Assembly (NCBI RefSeq): GCF_015694705.1
Contig: NZ_JADQDR010000006.1
Location: forward strand, 1-64,000
Length of the DNA stretch: 64,000 bases
Source: Pontibacter rufus
GTDB taxonomy: Bacteria; Bacteroidota; Bacteroidia; Cytophagales; Hymenobacteraceae
Reading direction: 5' to 3'
The position numbers and the translations under genes are program-made. This document shows, in pieces, positions 17,801 to 25,804 of the stretch. The notes below the pieces were generated by a model. That model ran no database searches. It had not been told where the DNA came from and was given only the letters and a program-made list of their open reading frames with translations. Every line of letters begins with the position of its first letter. Position 1 is the stretch's first letter.

Positions 17801-18364
17801 GGCGGTTATACTGATGTCGTCGGTTAATTTACCATCTAACTGTAAATTTAAGGCGGAGTTCACGAATACGTTCTGCGTGTTGCCAAACGAAATACCGCGC
17901 GAAATGCTGCCCGTTTTGTTCAGGCCCGGCGTCCGGAAAATCTCCTCTTTGGTGGTTAGGTCCTCCTGGTAGAAATTTTTCTGAAAAGAACTCATCTCCA
18001 GTTTGGCCACATCGCGCTTAAAAGCTGGTTTGGTGAGGTTAAGCGGCAACACCCTGAAACATACTAGCACCGAATCCGGCAACGGCATCATTGTCCCTAA
18101 AGAATCTATCGCTACCGAATCGGGGGCCGGAAATTGCGTTAACCTAAACTCGTTTGTGGTATAGTTGTAATCAAAAGCGAATTGTTCCTTGCGGGGATGC
18201 GAAAACGTTACCGATTCAGGCACCAGTGTAAGCGAATCGAGCGCCTGCGGCTCTGCGCGCACACGCAACCAACGGCAGCGCTGGTTGTTCAGCGGCTGTT
18301 GCGCCAACAGCGGCATACTGAACAAATGCAGCGTCAGGAGCAAGTATAAGCCCCGCCTGTTCAT
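14873..18364 (-). CDS. Large outer-membrane beta-barrel-like protein, unrecognised family
   Basis: I do not recognise a named family. The 1163-residue protein begins with a clear signal peptide (residues 1-21, ending LLAQ). After an N-terminal region of about 150 residues it consists of alternating short polar/aromatic strands typical of outer-membrane barrels. Early segments such as LNLQLDGKLTDDISITAAITDQ and KVYITLKHRLWQLTAGDVV look like barrel strands around a protein that is assembled with others. It ends in an aromatic residue (VSVLF), consistent with BAM-dependent insertion. The start overlaps the kinase stop by four bases (ATGA), so translation is coupled. Outer-membrane location is inference. 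Confidence 0.7.
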   Translation of the reverse strand: MNRRGLYLLLTLHLFSMPLLAQQPLNNQRCRWLRVRAEPQALDSLTLVPESVTFSHPRKEQFAFDYNYTTNEFRLTQFPAPDSVAIDSLGTMMPLPDSVLVCFRVLPLNLTKPAFKRDVAKLEMSSFQKNFYQEDLTTKEEIFRTPGLNKTGSISRGISFGNTQNVFVNSALNLQLDGKLTDDISITAAITDQNIPFQPEGNTQQLQEFDKVYITLKHRLWQLTAGDVVLRNRPSYFMQFYKNVQGGAFEFTNGKSPEREGITTVAASVSKGKFASQTLQTQEGVLGPYRLTGPNNERFIIVLANSERVFLDGKLLMRGYDYDYVIDYNQAEITFTTRHVITKNTRIKVDFEYSDQNYSRGIYHLSHYQQLGKLNVYANYYNESDNPNSLLNLDLGDSEKRLLASIGDSLQLAVTSGAEQVPYDASQVLYARRDTSYNNGQSMAAIYVYTTSPDSAFYNMRFSEVGQGRGDYVVSTSAINGRVYMWVAPLNGVPQGNYAPVRVLPTPKKKQMMNLGANYELQKGINFYVEGASSQNDVNRFSDLDAQDDNGKAVRVGYTVQDKLLPFLKSYRLNSVLNYEYTDENFTSIDRYRPIEFDRDWSLTNTEAKADDHIFNFSVGAAKDAANLYNYRVSRRYRAGQVDGVQHYVDVLKQLGRLELLSHFFMLDSEQPQRQSTWYRGDVGAKYNFGKFSPGYTYRFDKNKITALGSDSVIGSAQYFEEHLLYVESSDTTRTRFRADYSYRTDWQPTIDGHMGLPEIGQTYNALMETEFNPENRLALQATYRKLKLANGKQEETIQSRVDWSTGVLDGAFRSELSYAVGTGRELKKIFIFRETLPGQGTHYLREGGDPNNLNDYLEAQTTDQRRYIKIFLPTDEYVNAYTNNFTYRLTTNTPRSWHSKPGMKAFASRFSILTFVSIDKKTTDNNLASRFNPFSDSFEDASLISLAKSLRNTVYFNRSNPNYGVEYTFQQNQQKSLLANGTETRIVGSHTLTGRLNLNEVLSAQLISELNVRENQSNFLDSKNFRIETKQLTPELAYQPNTKLRFTGTYQFAVRQDVLAASDNQQQGIFHELGLETKLSQVNKRTMSGNIRYVNIAFDGDMNSYVGYEILNALRPGNNMTWSLNLQQRLSNGLNLSFNYDGRKANGIGAVHTGRTQVSVLF

Positions 18365-21300
18365 ACTACGGCCAGCGGCAAAGAAATATAAAACGTGGTG
18401 CCCTTCCCTTCCGCCGACTCAAACCAAATGCGGCCTCCTGCATTTTCAATTCCTCGTTTGGCTACTGCCAGGCCAATGCCGGAGCCGGTATACTTGGTGC
18501 TGAAGTTTGGAATAAACACTTTACCGCGTATTTCCGCCGGAATGCCGCTGCCATTGTCGCTGATAGAAATCAGTACGGCATTTTTTGCCTCTTCTACCTG
18601 CAATGTTACTTTCAGGTGCGGTTTCCGGCTGGCTGGCACTGCTTGTATGGCATTCAGCAGGAGGTTATTAAACGTGCGCACCAGCAGGCTTTCATCTGCC
18701 ATTACAATCACTGCCTCATCTGGTATCGTGGTTGTCAGTACCGCCGTGGCCGGGTCGTTGTGCAGATCAACGGCTTTTTGCAATGCCGCCGCCACATCCA
18801 TCAACTCTGATTTGGGTTCAGGCATGGAAGTAAAGCTGGAAAAAGAGGTAGCGATATCGCTTAGGATGTTGATTTGCGTAATGAGCGTGTGCGCTATTTT
18901 ACTGATAAGCTGTTCTGTATTCGGTTTTTTCTCAGCGATGGCTTTTTGCAGGTACTGTAGCGAGAGCTTCATCGGTGTGAGCGGGTTCTTGATTTCGTGG
19001 GCCACCTGCCGGGCCATCTCTCGCCAGGCGGCCTCCTTCTCCTGCATCGCCAGGTCCACCTTGTTCTGCTCCAATGTCAGCAGCATGCGGTTATACTCAT
19101 TTACCAGCATGCCGATTTCGTCCGCGCCTTCGTAAGCCAGCATTTCATTTTTGCCTGTTAGCGAGGTGCGCTTCAGTTTGCCGGCCAGCATACGCAACGG
19201 CACTGTCAGCGCCCGCGAGGCGAAGAATGTCAGTGCCATAAAAAAGATAAACATCACCGTAAAGATGTTCATGGTGGTCGTGATAAGCTCAATCAGCTTC
19301 AGATCGAGTTGCTTTTCGGAATCAAAGAATGGAATACCGATAAATCCTTCCAATTCGCCGGGGTTACGTTCGGAGCGCAGTGGCAGGTATACAGCATTAA
19401 ACCGGAGGTTACCGGCCTGCTCCTCCAGCAACACCCGCAGCGCCTGCCGCTCCGACAAGGCCGCAAAAGCTTCCGGGTTTATCAGTTTGGATAGCAACCC
19501 CGCCTCAAAAATGAGCGGCTGGCTCGTAATCTGCAACCTGCCATTCGGGTCGTATAGGTTTATGTCTGCTTCCGAAATAGAAGCCACTTCCTCCACCTTC
19601 TCTTTCAGTTCGTCCTTCTCCAGTTTGCCATCGAGCAGCTTGCCCAGGTTTTCCTGTATGGCCTCTCCGCGCTGCTCATAGGTGTTCATCAAATCTTTTT
19701 TGTATGAGGCTGTTACCAAACCCGCTGTGGTGATGCTTACCAGCAACAGCGGCAGCAGAATACCAAAGTTGAGAAATATCTGGATTTTAGTGCTGAAGTT
19801 AGGGCTGAACTCCTGAATGCGGCGGTGCTGCAGCAACAGGTATAAAAAGCCACAGCCTATCAGGCCTGCAACGAATACCAGAAACAGGAACGAGAAATTA
19901 GAAAGCACCTCACGCCCGCCATACTTTTCGGTAGTGATGATCAGGGTTTGCCCGTTTTCTCCTCTGACGCCCAAATGATGGTAGCCTCCCTCGCTGGTTC
20001 CCTGCTGGAACAGTTCGGGCTTTGTCACTAATTTCCTGTTAAAGTTGGTTGCATAATCATACTCGCCTTCGCTGTAGCGAAGCTTGGTGCCATCGTAAAT
20101 AGCATAGCTGAGCATGTCCATCCAATAAGGCTCATTATCCTGATGATCTACCAGAAGCTCCGGTACCACGCTGTTGGGCAACAGCTTTTTTAGCGTAAGC
20201 TGCAACACAATTGTACCTTTCTGTACATTGTTTATCGGTACTTCAATCAGTTTCAGGTAAATGCGTGCGTTGAGGCGGGTAGGATCTTTTATCAGGAAAA
20301 GGTTATGCCGTTCGGTACGTGTTTGTGGGTTGTCATACTTCCGGCGCAGTTCCTGCAGGGTGGCTGCGGTGGTGTCGGCACTTTCCAGGGTTCTGCCCCG
20401 GCTATCAAAAAGCAGCACGCTGGTTTCATACTTGTCGAAGTAATTACGCAGGTATTGCCTCGTGATTTTCCGCTTGATAAAGTCTGCATCAACATAGGGG
20501 CCCATCATTTTCATCTGTATCAGGGCATCCGCCGCAATGCTGTCGGCCACATGCTCTATCAGGTATTCTCCCAGCACATCATTGTCTTTCAGCAGCTTAT
20601 AAGCAAAATCCTGCTTGTACATTTTCAGCTCGCTCTGGTAATGATTGTAAAGGGCGAAAGCTCCCGTCAGGGCACTGATAATCATCACCAGAAAAAAGAA
20701 CAGGTAGGTGCGGTACGGCGAATTAATGGTATGGCGGTGCTGTGCCGACAACACGATGAGGAACCAGAACAGGGAGCCCAGCAACATTACCGGCAGTAAT
20801 GGTGAAGCATAAATGGCAGCGAAGAGTATCATTATACCGGCAACCAGGCCAAGCAACTGGTAAGGCCATTGCCCTGCTTCGCGCTGCAGGAGCACCCATA
20901 ACACGGTAGCCAGCATGTAGGTAAACATACCCAGCGCTATAGTGTGCAGCAGCATCACGCCGTAAATAATAACTTTATACTTTGTAAACGTAAGCGACTG
21001 GCTCACATCCAGCACCAGTGGCGAGTTGTGATACACGCCGAAGTAAAACCGGTACAACACCACCAGCAGCAGGTAAAAGCTCACAAAGCACCCCAGCTGC
21101 AGCCAGCGATTGTTCGCCGCCGGCAGTTGTTTGAGGTGTGCAAGAACATTATTTTTCCGGAAAAGATATAATCCGCACCCAGCTGTGGTAGCCAGCAACA
21201 GCATGTTGAGGGCCAAATCGCCTATGGAGGGCGACCAGAAGGATGCTGCATAGAGTTTCGGATCAAACAACGCCGTTTCGGCAATGGAGAAGGGCAGGTT

Positions 21301-22062
21301 GAGCAACAATAGCGCTACCCTGAAGCAGATCAGCAGGCTGAGCAGCACGGCCACTCCTTTGTTATACTGCCTGCGCCGCAAAAAATGCCTGCTTAAAACT
21401 ACGCTGAAAAGCACAAACAAGACAGTACCCAGCGTGAGCAGCCCGAATTGCAGCATCTCGGTACCCGACTGGTTTTTGCCTGCTTTAAAATCAATAGCAA
21501 ACAGAAAGTGGTTCTGGCGGGAGTATACCTGCGGCAGCCCGGCCCGTGGCTCCAGCACCAGGCGCAAATCCGCCTGCTCAAAAATCTGTTGATACAGCTT
21601 TGGGGTGAGATAATTGTTGGTGATACTATAGTTTACCTGCAGCGGAATGTAAACATAGATGGAATAGTAGGGCGTCTGATGAGGCACCACGATAAAGGCG
21701 CCATACTTGTTACTGACAACTGCTGGCTGGTGGTAACTACCGGCTAAGTCAAGTTCCGGTATAATGGTGTGGTTAGACCAGAAGATGAGGCGCTTGCCTT
21801 TGTAGATAAAGGTGGGATAATGCGTCTGTTGCAACAGATCGGAGAAAGAAACGGTATGCTCTTTTAGCTGGCGGCCTATTCTTTTGGCTTCGGCGCTGGC
21901 TTTGTCAATACAATGCTGTGTTCGCTGTGCTATTTGTTCTGCTCTGGCTGTATTATCAGCATAACCGGGCTTGGAAATGAGATTGAAGTGAAGCGCGGCT
22001 GTGGCTGCAAAACACAGGAGCGCAGCAAATAAAATTACAATAAGGGCTATCTTCCGGTTCAA
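18361..22062 (-). CDS. NtrY-like membrane sensor histidine kinase
   Basis: A 1233-residue sensor kinase. The N-terminal half holds many hydrophobic segments (one at 5-28, a cluster across about 200-470, another near 720-740 and further ones near 770 and 920-950) separated by periplasmic stretches. A HAMP-like linker after the last segment leads to the HisKA box VAHEIKNPLTPMKLS with phospho-acceptor His near residue 1022. The ATPase domain has the N box NNLLLNAIQAV, G1 DNGSGIP and G2 GSGIGLAVAKRG. No response regulator is nearby. The downstream barrel gene is translationally coupled. It begins 65 bp after the respiratory operon with no terminator seen between, so readthrough is possible. Confidence 0.92.
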   Translation of the reverse strand: MNRKIALIVILFAALLCFAATAALHFNLISKPGYADNTARAEQIAQRTQHCIDKASAEAKRIGRQLKEHTVSFSDLLQQTHYPTFIYKGKRLIFWSNHTIIPELDLAGSYHQPAVVSNKYGAFIVVPHQTPYYSIYVYIPLQVNYSITNNYLTPKLYQQIFEQADLRLVLEPRAGLPQVYSRQNHFLFAIDFKAGKNQSGTEMLQFGLLTLGTVLFVLFSVVLSRHFLRRRQYNKGVAVLLSLLICFRVALLLLNLPFSIAETALFDPKLYAASFWSPSIGDLALNMLLLATTAGCGLYLFRKNNVLAHLKQLPAANNRWLQLGCFVSFYLLLVVLYRFYFGVYHNSPLVLDVSQSLTFTKYKVIIYGVMLLHTIALGMFTYMLATVLWVLLQREAGQWPYQLLGLVAGIMILFAAIYASPLLPVMLLGSLFWFLIVLSAQHRHTINSPYRTYLFFFLVMIISALTGAFALYNHYQSELKMYKQDFAYKLLKDNDVLGEYLIEHVADSIAADALIQMKMMGPYVDADFIKRKITRQYLRNYFDKYETSVLLFDSRGRTLESADTTAATLQELRRKYDNPQTRTERHNLFLIKDPTRLNARIYLKLIEVPINNVQKGTIVLQLTLKKLLPNSVVPELLVDHQDNEPYWMDMLSYAIYDGTKLRYSEGEYDYATNFNRKLVTKPELFQQGTSEGGYHHLGVRGENGQTLIITTEKYGGREVLSNFSFLFLVFVAGLIGCGFLYLLLQHRRIQEFSPNFSTKIQIFLNFGILLPLLLVSITTAGLVTASYKKDLMNTYEQRGEAIQENLGKLLDGKLEKDELKEKVEEVASISEADINLYDPNGRLQITSQPLIFEAGLLSKLINPEAFAALSERQALRVLLEEQAGNLRFNAVYLPLRSERNPGELEGFIGIPFFDSEKQLDLKLIELITTTMNIFTVMFIFFMALTFFASRALTVPLRMLAGKLKRTSLTGKNEMLAYEGADEIGMLVNEYNRMLLTLEQNKVDLAMQEKEAAWREMARQVAHEIKNPLTPMKLSLQYLQKAIAEKKPNTEQLISKIAHTLITQINILSDIATSFSSFTSMPEPKSELMDVAAALQKAVDLHNDPATAVLTTTIPDEAVIVMADESLLVRTFNNLLLNAIQAVPASRKPHLKVTLQVEEAKNAVLISISDNGSGIPAEIRGKVFIPNFSTKYTGSGIGLAVAKRGIENAGGRIWFESAEGKGTTFYISLPLAVV

Positions 22063-22127
22063 ATCAGGTTCTTTTATCCACCAATTTAAGCAAAACGCAA
22101 GATAACCACCAGAATTTCAGCTCCGGA

Positions 22128-22514
22128 TTAGCGCTTGCTGTCGACCGGGTTATACTTTATCCCTCCAAAGAAATAGAGCATCAGAATACGCGCATACCGA
22201 AACAGCACAGGCGTAGAAAGAACGATGATGGTGGTTACCACCGCCAGGTATACCCACATAGGCGGATCGTTTGCCAGGTAGAAGAGCAAAATTCCGGCCA
22301 CGAGTACAATGCCTACTGAAAAACCGTAGCTGATGTACATGGCTCCCCAGAAAAAGCCAACCTCCACTTCGTAATACAGGCCGCATACAGGGCAACTCTC
22401 ATACATGTGATCAAACCTGCGCAGGTTCCAGGCAGCATGCGTAAACACCTCTCCTTGACGGCAACGCGGGCAACGACATTGAAGTATAGCTACTACCGTA
22501 GAGCGGTTGCTCAT
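22128..22514 (-). CDS. DUF983 family membrane protein
   Basis: A 128-residue protein with an N-terminal zinc-ribbon-like part (CPRC near residue 14 and CPVC near residue 41) and two membrane helices (about 57-80 and 85-108). DUF983 proteins are often encoded with cytochrome oxidase genes in Alphaproteobacteria and Bacteroidota, but their role is not established. This is the last gene of the respiratory operon; its start overlaps the stop of the upstream CAMC protein by four bases. Confidence 0.85.
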   Translation of the reverse strand: MSNRSTVVAILQCRCPRCRQGEVFTHAAWNLRRFDHMYESCPVCGLYYEVEVGFFWGAMYISYGFSVGIVLVAGILLFYLANDPPMWVYLAVVTTIIVLSTPVLFRYARILMLYFFGGIKYNPVDSKR

Positions 22515-22768
22515 GCTTTCTTCTTATGGTTGCTTCTATACCACAAAAAGCCAACAATGCCAATCAGCACGTAGGGCGCCACCATCAGGTACAGAATGCC
22601 CGTGTTCAGGCCTGTGCCCACCTGGTTATCTGATTCCTCATGACCCTTTCCGGCATTGGATTCTACCGTTGCCTGGCACATGGCGCACTGGCTGTAAGCA
22701 TCTGTGGTCTGAAATGTCAGTACAAATACGGTGGCAAGTACAAAAATAAATTTATTAAGTAGCTTCAT
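22511..22768 (-). CDS. Small exported membrane protein with CAMC motif
   Basis: I do not recognise the family. The 85-residue protein has a signal-like N-terminal helix (residues 3-26), then QCAMCQATVES with a CxxC at about 28-31, a polar linker, and a single C-terminal membrane helix (about 56-77) ending in basic HKKKA. The CxxC would therefore face the periplasm. Its place between DUF420 and DUF983 in an oxidase operon suggests an assembly role, possibly with copper or thiols; that is inference. Confidence 0.72.
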   Translation of the reverse strand: MKLLNKFIFVLATVFVLTFQTTDAYSQCAMCQATVESNAGKGHEESDNQVGTGLNTGILYLMVAPYVLIGIVGFLWYRSNHKKKA

Positions 22769-22801
22769 CTTTTGTTAAACATTTAAAGTAGCCAACAGGT
22801 T

Positions 22802-23359
22802 TCAGGCATAGTATGGCGAGATGAGCAGGTATACGAGTACGCCGGTAACTGCCACGTAGAGCCATATCGGGAAAGTCCAGCGGGAGATGCGGCGATGGCG
22901 CACCAACTGATCCGTGATGCCGTAGTATACCGACAGCAGCACCAGCGGCACAATCACTACGGCCAGTACAATATGTGTGAGTAGTATAAAATAGTAAACA
23001 TACTTCAGCAGCCCTTCCCCGCCATACAGCGTCCTTTCGCCCAGCAGGTGGTACACCACATACGACACCAGAAAAACTGCCGACAAACCGAAAGCCGTCA
23101 GCATAGAAGCACGGTGCACTTTGATATTTCCCCTTCTGATATTCACGTAACCTGTCACCAGTACTATAGCTGTCAGGAAATTAACAGACGCATAAAAAGG
23201 AGGCAGAAAGGACACATCAACTTTAGCCCCTCCATCTTTGGGTATAAAAAACAGAAGCGCAATCAGCACCGGAATAACGACAGAGAGCGCTGCAATCAGG
23301 GTCAGGAACTTACGTTCTCTGGCCGGCGTAATCTTATTTGCTTTTACTGTATTCATCAA
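22802..23359 (-). CDS. DUF420/CtaM-like cytochrome oxidase-associated membrane protein
   Basis: The 185-residue protein has about five membrane helices. It belongs to the DUF420 family; the family member CtaM is needed for heme-copper oxidase function in Gram-positive bacteria. Conserved histidines lie in helices, for example IKVHRASML and VVYHLLGE, then ILLTHIVLAVVIVPLVL. The start overlaps the 3' end of the SCO1 gene by 26 bp. A role in oxidase assembly is inferred from family and operon. Confidence 0.85.
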   Translation of the reverse strand: MMNTVKANKITPARERKFLTLIAALSVVIPVLIALLFFIPKDGGAKVDVSFLPPFYASVNFLTAIVLVTGYVNIRRGNIKVHRASMLTAFGLSAVFLVSYVVYHLLGERTLYGGEGLLKYVYYFILLTHIVLAVVIVPLVLLSVYYGITDQLVRHRRISRWTFPIWLYVAVTGVLVYLLISPYYA

Positions 23360-23993
23360 GCAGCACGTTTATTTCCATTATCAGCCTGTCTATTTCGCCA
23401 GTGTCGGTACCATCATAAATTCCGCGTACATGATGGACTCTGTCCACCAGCATAACTTTCCCGCTGTAAACTGGCGCTTTGGGCGCCATTGGTAACGAAA
23501 ACCCTTCGCTGGCCAGGCGGTATATCTTTTCGCGGGAGCCGGTTAAAAATAGCCATTGCGCAGGCTTTGCACCATACTGAGTAGCATACTTCTGCAGCAC
23601 TTCCAAAGAATCCGGGTCCGGCTCAATCGTGAAGGATGCAATCCTGACCTGTGGTTTATTTTCAAAAGTTTCCTGCACGCGCATCAGTTGCGAGGCCACC
23701 TGCCGGCAAACGGATGAGCAGTTTGTATTGAAGAAGCTTGCTACATACAGTCCGTTACCTGCCAGCTCCTGCTGCGTTACAACTTCTCCTTTCAGGTTGG
23801 TCAGCTGAAAGTCGGGAACACGACTGAATACGGTATCTCCCTTTGCTGTGCGGACCACTTCACCGGCCTGGTTGTATTCCGGCAAATAGGTTCTCAAGGT
23901 GAAATGCTGTTCGCCGAAAATAACGACAAATGCAAAAAAAAGAAGAGGCACTAATAACAGCGTTGCCAGTATTAGTGCCTTGAGGTTCTTCAT
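23334..23993 (-). CDS. SCO1/SenC-family copper chaperone for cytochrome oxidase
   Basis: A 219-residue membrane-anchored thioredoxin-fold protein that delivers copper to the CuA site of oxidase subunit II. An N-terminal helix (about 5-27) anchors it. The copper-binding CxxxC is NTNCSSVCRQ near residues 94-98, and the distal conserved His lies in LVDRVHHVRGIYDG near 182-183. All three ligands are present, so it should be functional. It sits within the oxidase operon, as expected. Confidence 0.93.
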   Translation of the reverse strand: MKNLKALILATLLLVPLLFFAFVVIFGEQHFTLRTYLPEYNQAGEVVRTAKGDTVFSRVPDFQLTNLKGEVVTQQELAGNGLYVASFFNTNCSSVCRQVASQLMRVQETFENKPQVRIASFTIEPDPDSLEVLQKYATQYGAKPAQWLFLTGSREKIYRLASEGFSLPMAPKAPVYSGKVMLVDRVHHVRGIYDGTDTGEIDRLIMEINVLLDEYSKSK

Positions 23994-24008
23994 GTAAGGA
24001 TAGTTTAT

Positions 24009-24356
24009 CTATTTGAAGTAGTTGGTGACTGATTCGAAGTAATAACTTCCTTCAGAAATCAGGGCTACCATCAGCCACGTTATAAGCGCCATCGGAAGAA
24101 GGATTGTCCAGATCAGGGACTTGGTTTCATGCTTCAAATGCATGAATTCTCCTACAATGTAAAATGCTTTAAGTATGGTAAGAATAATAAAAATAGAGTT
24201 TCTTACAGTACTGGCCTCCATGGTAAAAGCAATCACGAACTCAAGTGCCGTAATGGCTACCAGTATAATAAAAGTCCGCCAGATGGCTTTCGTTTGTGGC
24301 TTTGGAACCTCTCCTGTATGCTCAAAATCGTGTGCGTGATCAGTATGCATGGCCAT
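24009..24356 (-). CDS. Cytochrome c oxidase subunit IV
   Basis: The 115-residue protein has three membrane helices and a histidine-rich N-terminus (MAMHTDHAHDFEH). Size, topology and position after subunit III match the prokaryotic subunit IV family (CtaF/CyoD-like), a stabilising subunit of aa3-type oxidases. Confidence 0.88.
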   Translation of the reverse strand: MAMHTDHAHDFEHTGEVPKPQTKAIWRTFIILVAITALEFVIAFTMEASTVRNSIFIILTILKAFYIVGEFMHLKHETKSLIWTILLPMALITWLMVALISEGSYYFESVTNYFK

Positions 24357-24441
24357 AGTGTTGCTATTTTGTTTAACCCTTTGTATTGCGTTTTTACTTT
24401 TATAGTTTACGAAACAAACGGCTCAGGTTTTAAAATCTTTA

Positions 24442-25188
24442 TTAAATCAGATAGAAGAAAGTAAATACAAATACCCATACCAGGTCTACAAAGTGCCAGT
24501 AAAGGCCCACTTTTTCTACCATCTCGTAATGACCGCGTTTCTGGTAAGTGCCATTCACCGTATTTATAAACATAATGATCAGCAGGATAACACCGGAAAA
24601 TACGTGTGTACCGTGGAAGCCTGTAATGAAAAAGAACAGGTCGGCAAACAAAGGCGGGCCATACTGGTTTATTGTTAAATTAGCGCCAAATATATGCGTT
24701 CCGTTAGACAAAATCATGCCCTCCTCTGTACCGGATATAAAGTGAGACCATTCCAATGCCTGGCAACCCAGGAAGGTACTTCCAAACAATATTGTCCACA
24801 ACAACCACTTCTGCACATCGTTCTTATCCATACGATGACCGGCTTCTACGGCAAGCACCATGGTTACAGAGCTTAGGATCAGAATCATGGTCATTAATGC
24901 CACAAAAGCCAGAGGCAGGTCTAAGCCATGAAATCCGGGGAAAGCATTAAAAACCTTCTCCGGGATGGGCCACCATTCCTGCGAAAAGGTGAATGCTTCC
25001 GGTGTGCCTGTATATGGCAGGTTTTTGTGGCGCGACAGACCATAAACAATAAGGAATGAACCAAACGTAAACGCATCCGACAGCAGGAAAAACCACATCA
25101 TGAGTTTTCCATAGCTCGCTTTGAATGGCTCGTTACCGCCATCCCATGTGCCTGTGTTTGGCTTTTCCAGCGTAGTTGAAGTAGACAT
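24442..25188 (-). CDS. Heme-copper oxidase subunit III (long form)
   Basis: The 248-residue protein has about five to six membrane helices with the subunit III landmarks SYGKLMMWFFLLSDAFTFGSF, GCQALEWSHFI and FFFITGFHGTHVFSGV. Subunit III supports proton uptake and stability of the catalytic subunit. It is the second subunit III-type gene in the operon, 25 bp after the shorter one. The two may form separate halves or both be structural in the supercomplex. Confidence 0.93.
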   Translation of the reverse strand: MSTSTTLEKPNTGTWDGGNEPFKASYGKLMMWFFLLSDAFTFGSFLIVYGLSRHKNLPYTGTPEAFTFSQEWWPIPEKVFNAFPGFHGLDLPLAFVALMTMILILSSVTMVLAVEAGHRMDKNDVQKWLLWTILFGSTFLGCQALEWSHFISGTEEGMILSNGTHIFGANLTINQYGPPLFADLFFFITGFHGTHVFSGVILLIIMFINTVNGTYQKRGHYEMVEKVGLYWHFVDLVWVFVFTFFYLI

Positions 25189-25213
25189 AGTTTATATAAT
25201 GATAAAAGCGTGT

Positions 25214-25804
25214 TTAGTGATTAAGCAATAAGAAGAAGTACAAATATAGCCAAAGTCCTCCTAAAAAGTGCCAGTATATGGTACATAACTGTATACGCAG
25301 CATTTTCTTAGAGTGTATCTTATACCTCAGGCTCGAGGCCAGCACAATCAGTAAAAAAATCAGGCCGGTAATAATATGGAAGCCATGCACTCCCGTCAGC
25401 ACATAAATAAACGAGCCGGCAGGATTTGCGCCTGAACCACCAAAATAGATGTTGTTTTGCACCAAATCGCCCCAGGCATACCATTGCCCTATCAAAAAGG
25501 CAGTACCGAGCCCGACCGTCAGGAGGAGCATCATTTTAAGCGTACCCAGGTTATTCTTTTTTGCTGAGAAATAAGCCAACTGCATTGTTATACTGCTCAG
25601 CACGATAATAGCACTGTTCAAGGCCAGGATAGACGGTAAATCAAACTCCAGCCAGTTTCCCTCCGCACGTCTTACTATGTAGGCGCTTGTGAAGGCTGCA
25701 AACATCATAATAATACTAATAATAATCAACCAAAGGGCAAATTTTAACGGGTGCACACCGGCTGCGTCGTTGGCATCCTCATTAATTTTGGCAACCATAC
25801 TCAT
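25214..25804 (-). CDS. Heme-copper oxidase subunit III (short form)
   Basis: The 196-residue protein has five membrane helices. It carries KFALWLIIISIIMMFAAFTSAYIVRR at the start and YVLTGVHGFHIITGLIFLL with the subunit III histidine pair. It is shorter than the neighbouring subunit III and clearly a paralogue. Its start overlaps the ctaB stop by four bases (ATGA). Confidence 0.92.
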   Translation of the reverse strand: MSMVAKINEDANDAAGVHPLKFALWLIIISIIMMFAAFTSAYIVRRAEGNWLEFDLPSILALNSAIIVLSSITMQLAYFSAKKNNLGTLKMMLLLTVGLGTAFLIGQWYAWGDLVQNNIYFGGSGANPAGSFIYVLTGVHGFHIITGLIFLLIVLASSLRYKIHSKKMLRIQLCTIYWHFLGGLWLYLYFFLLLNH

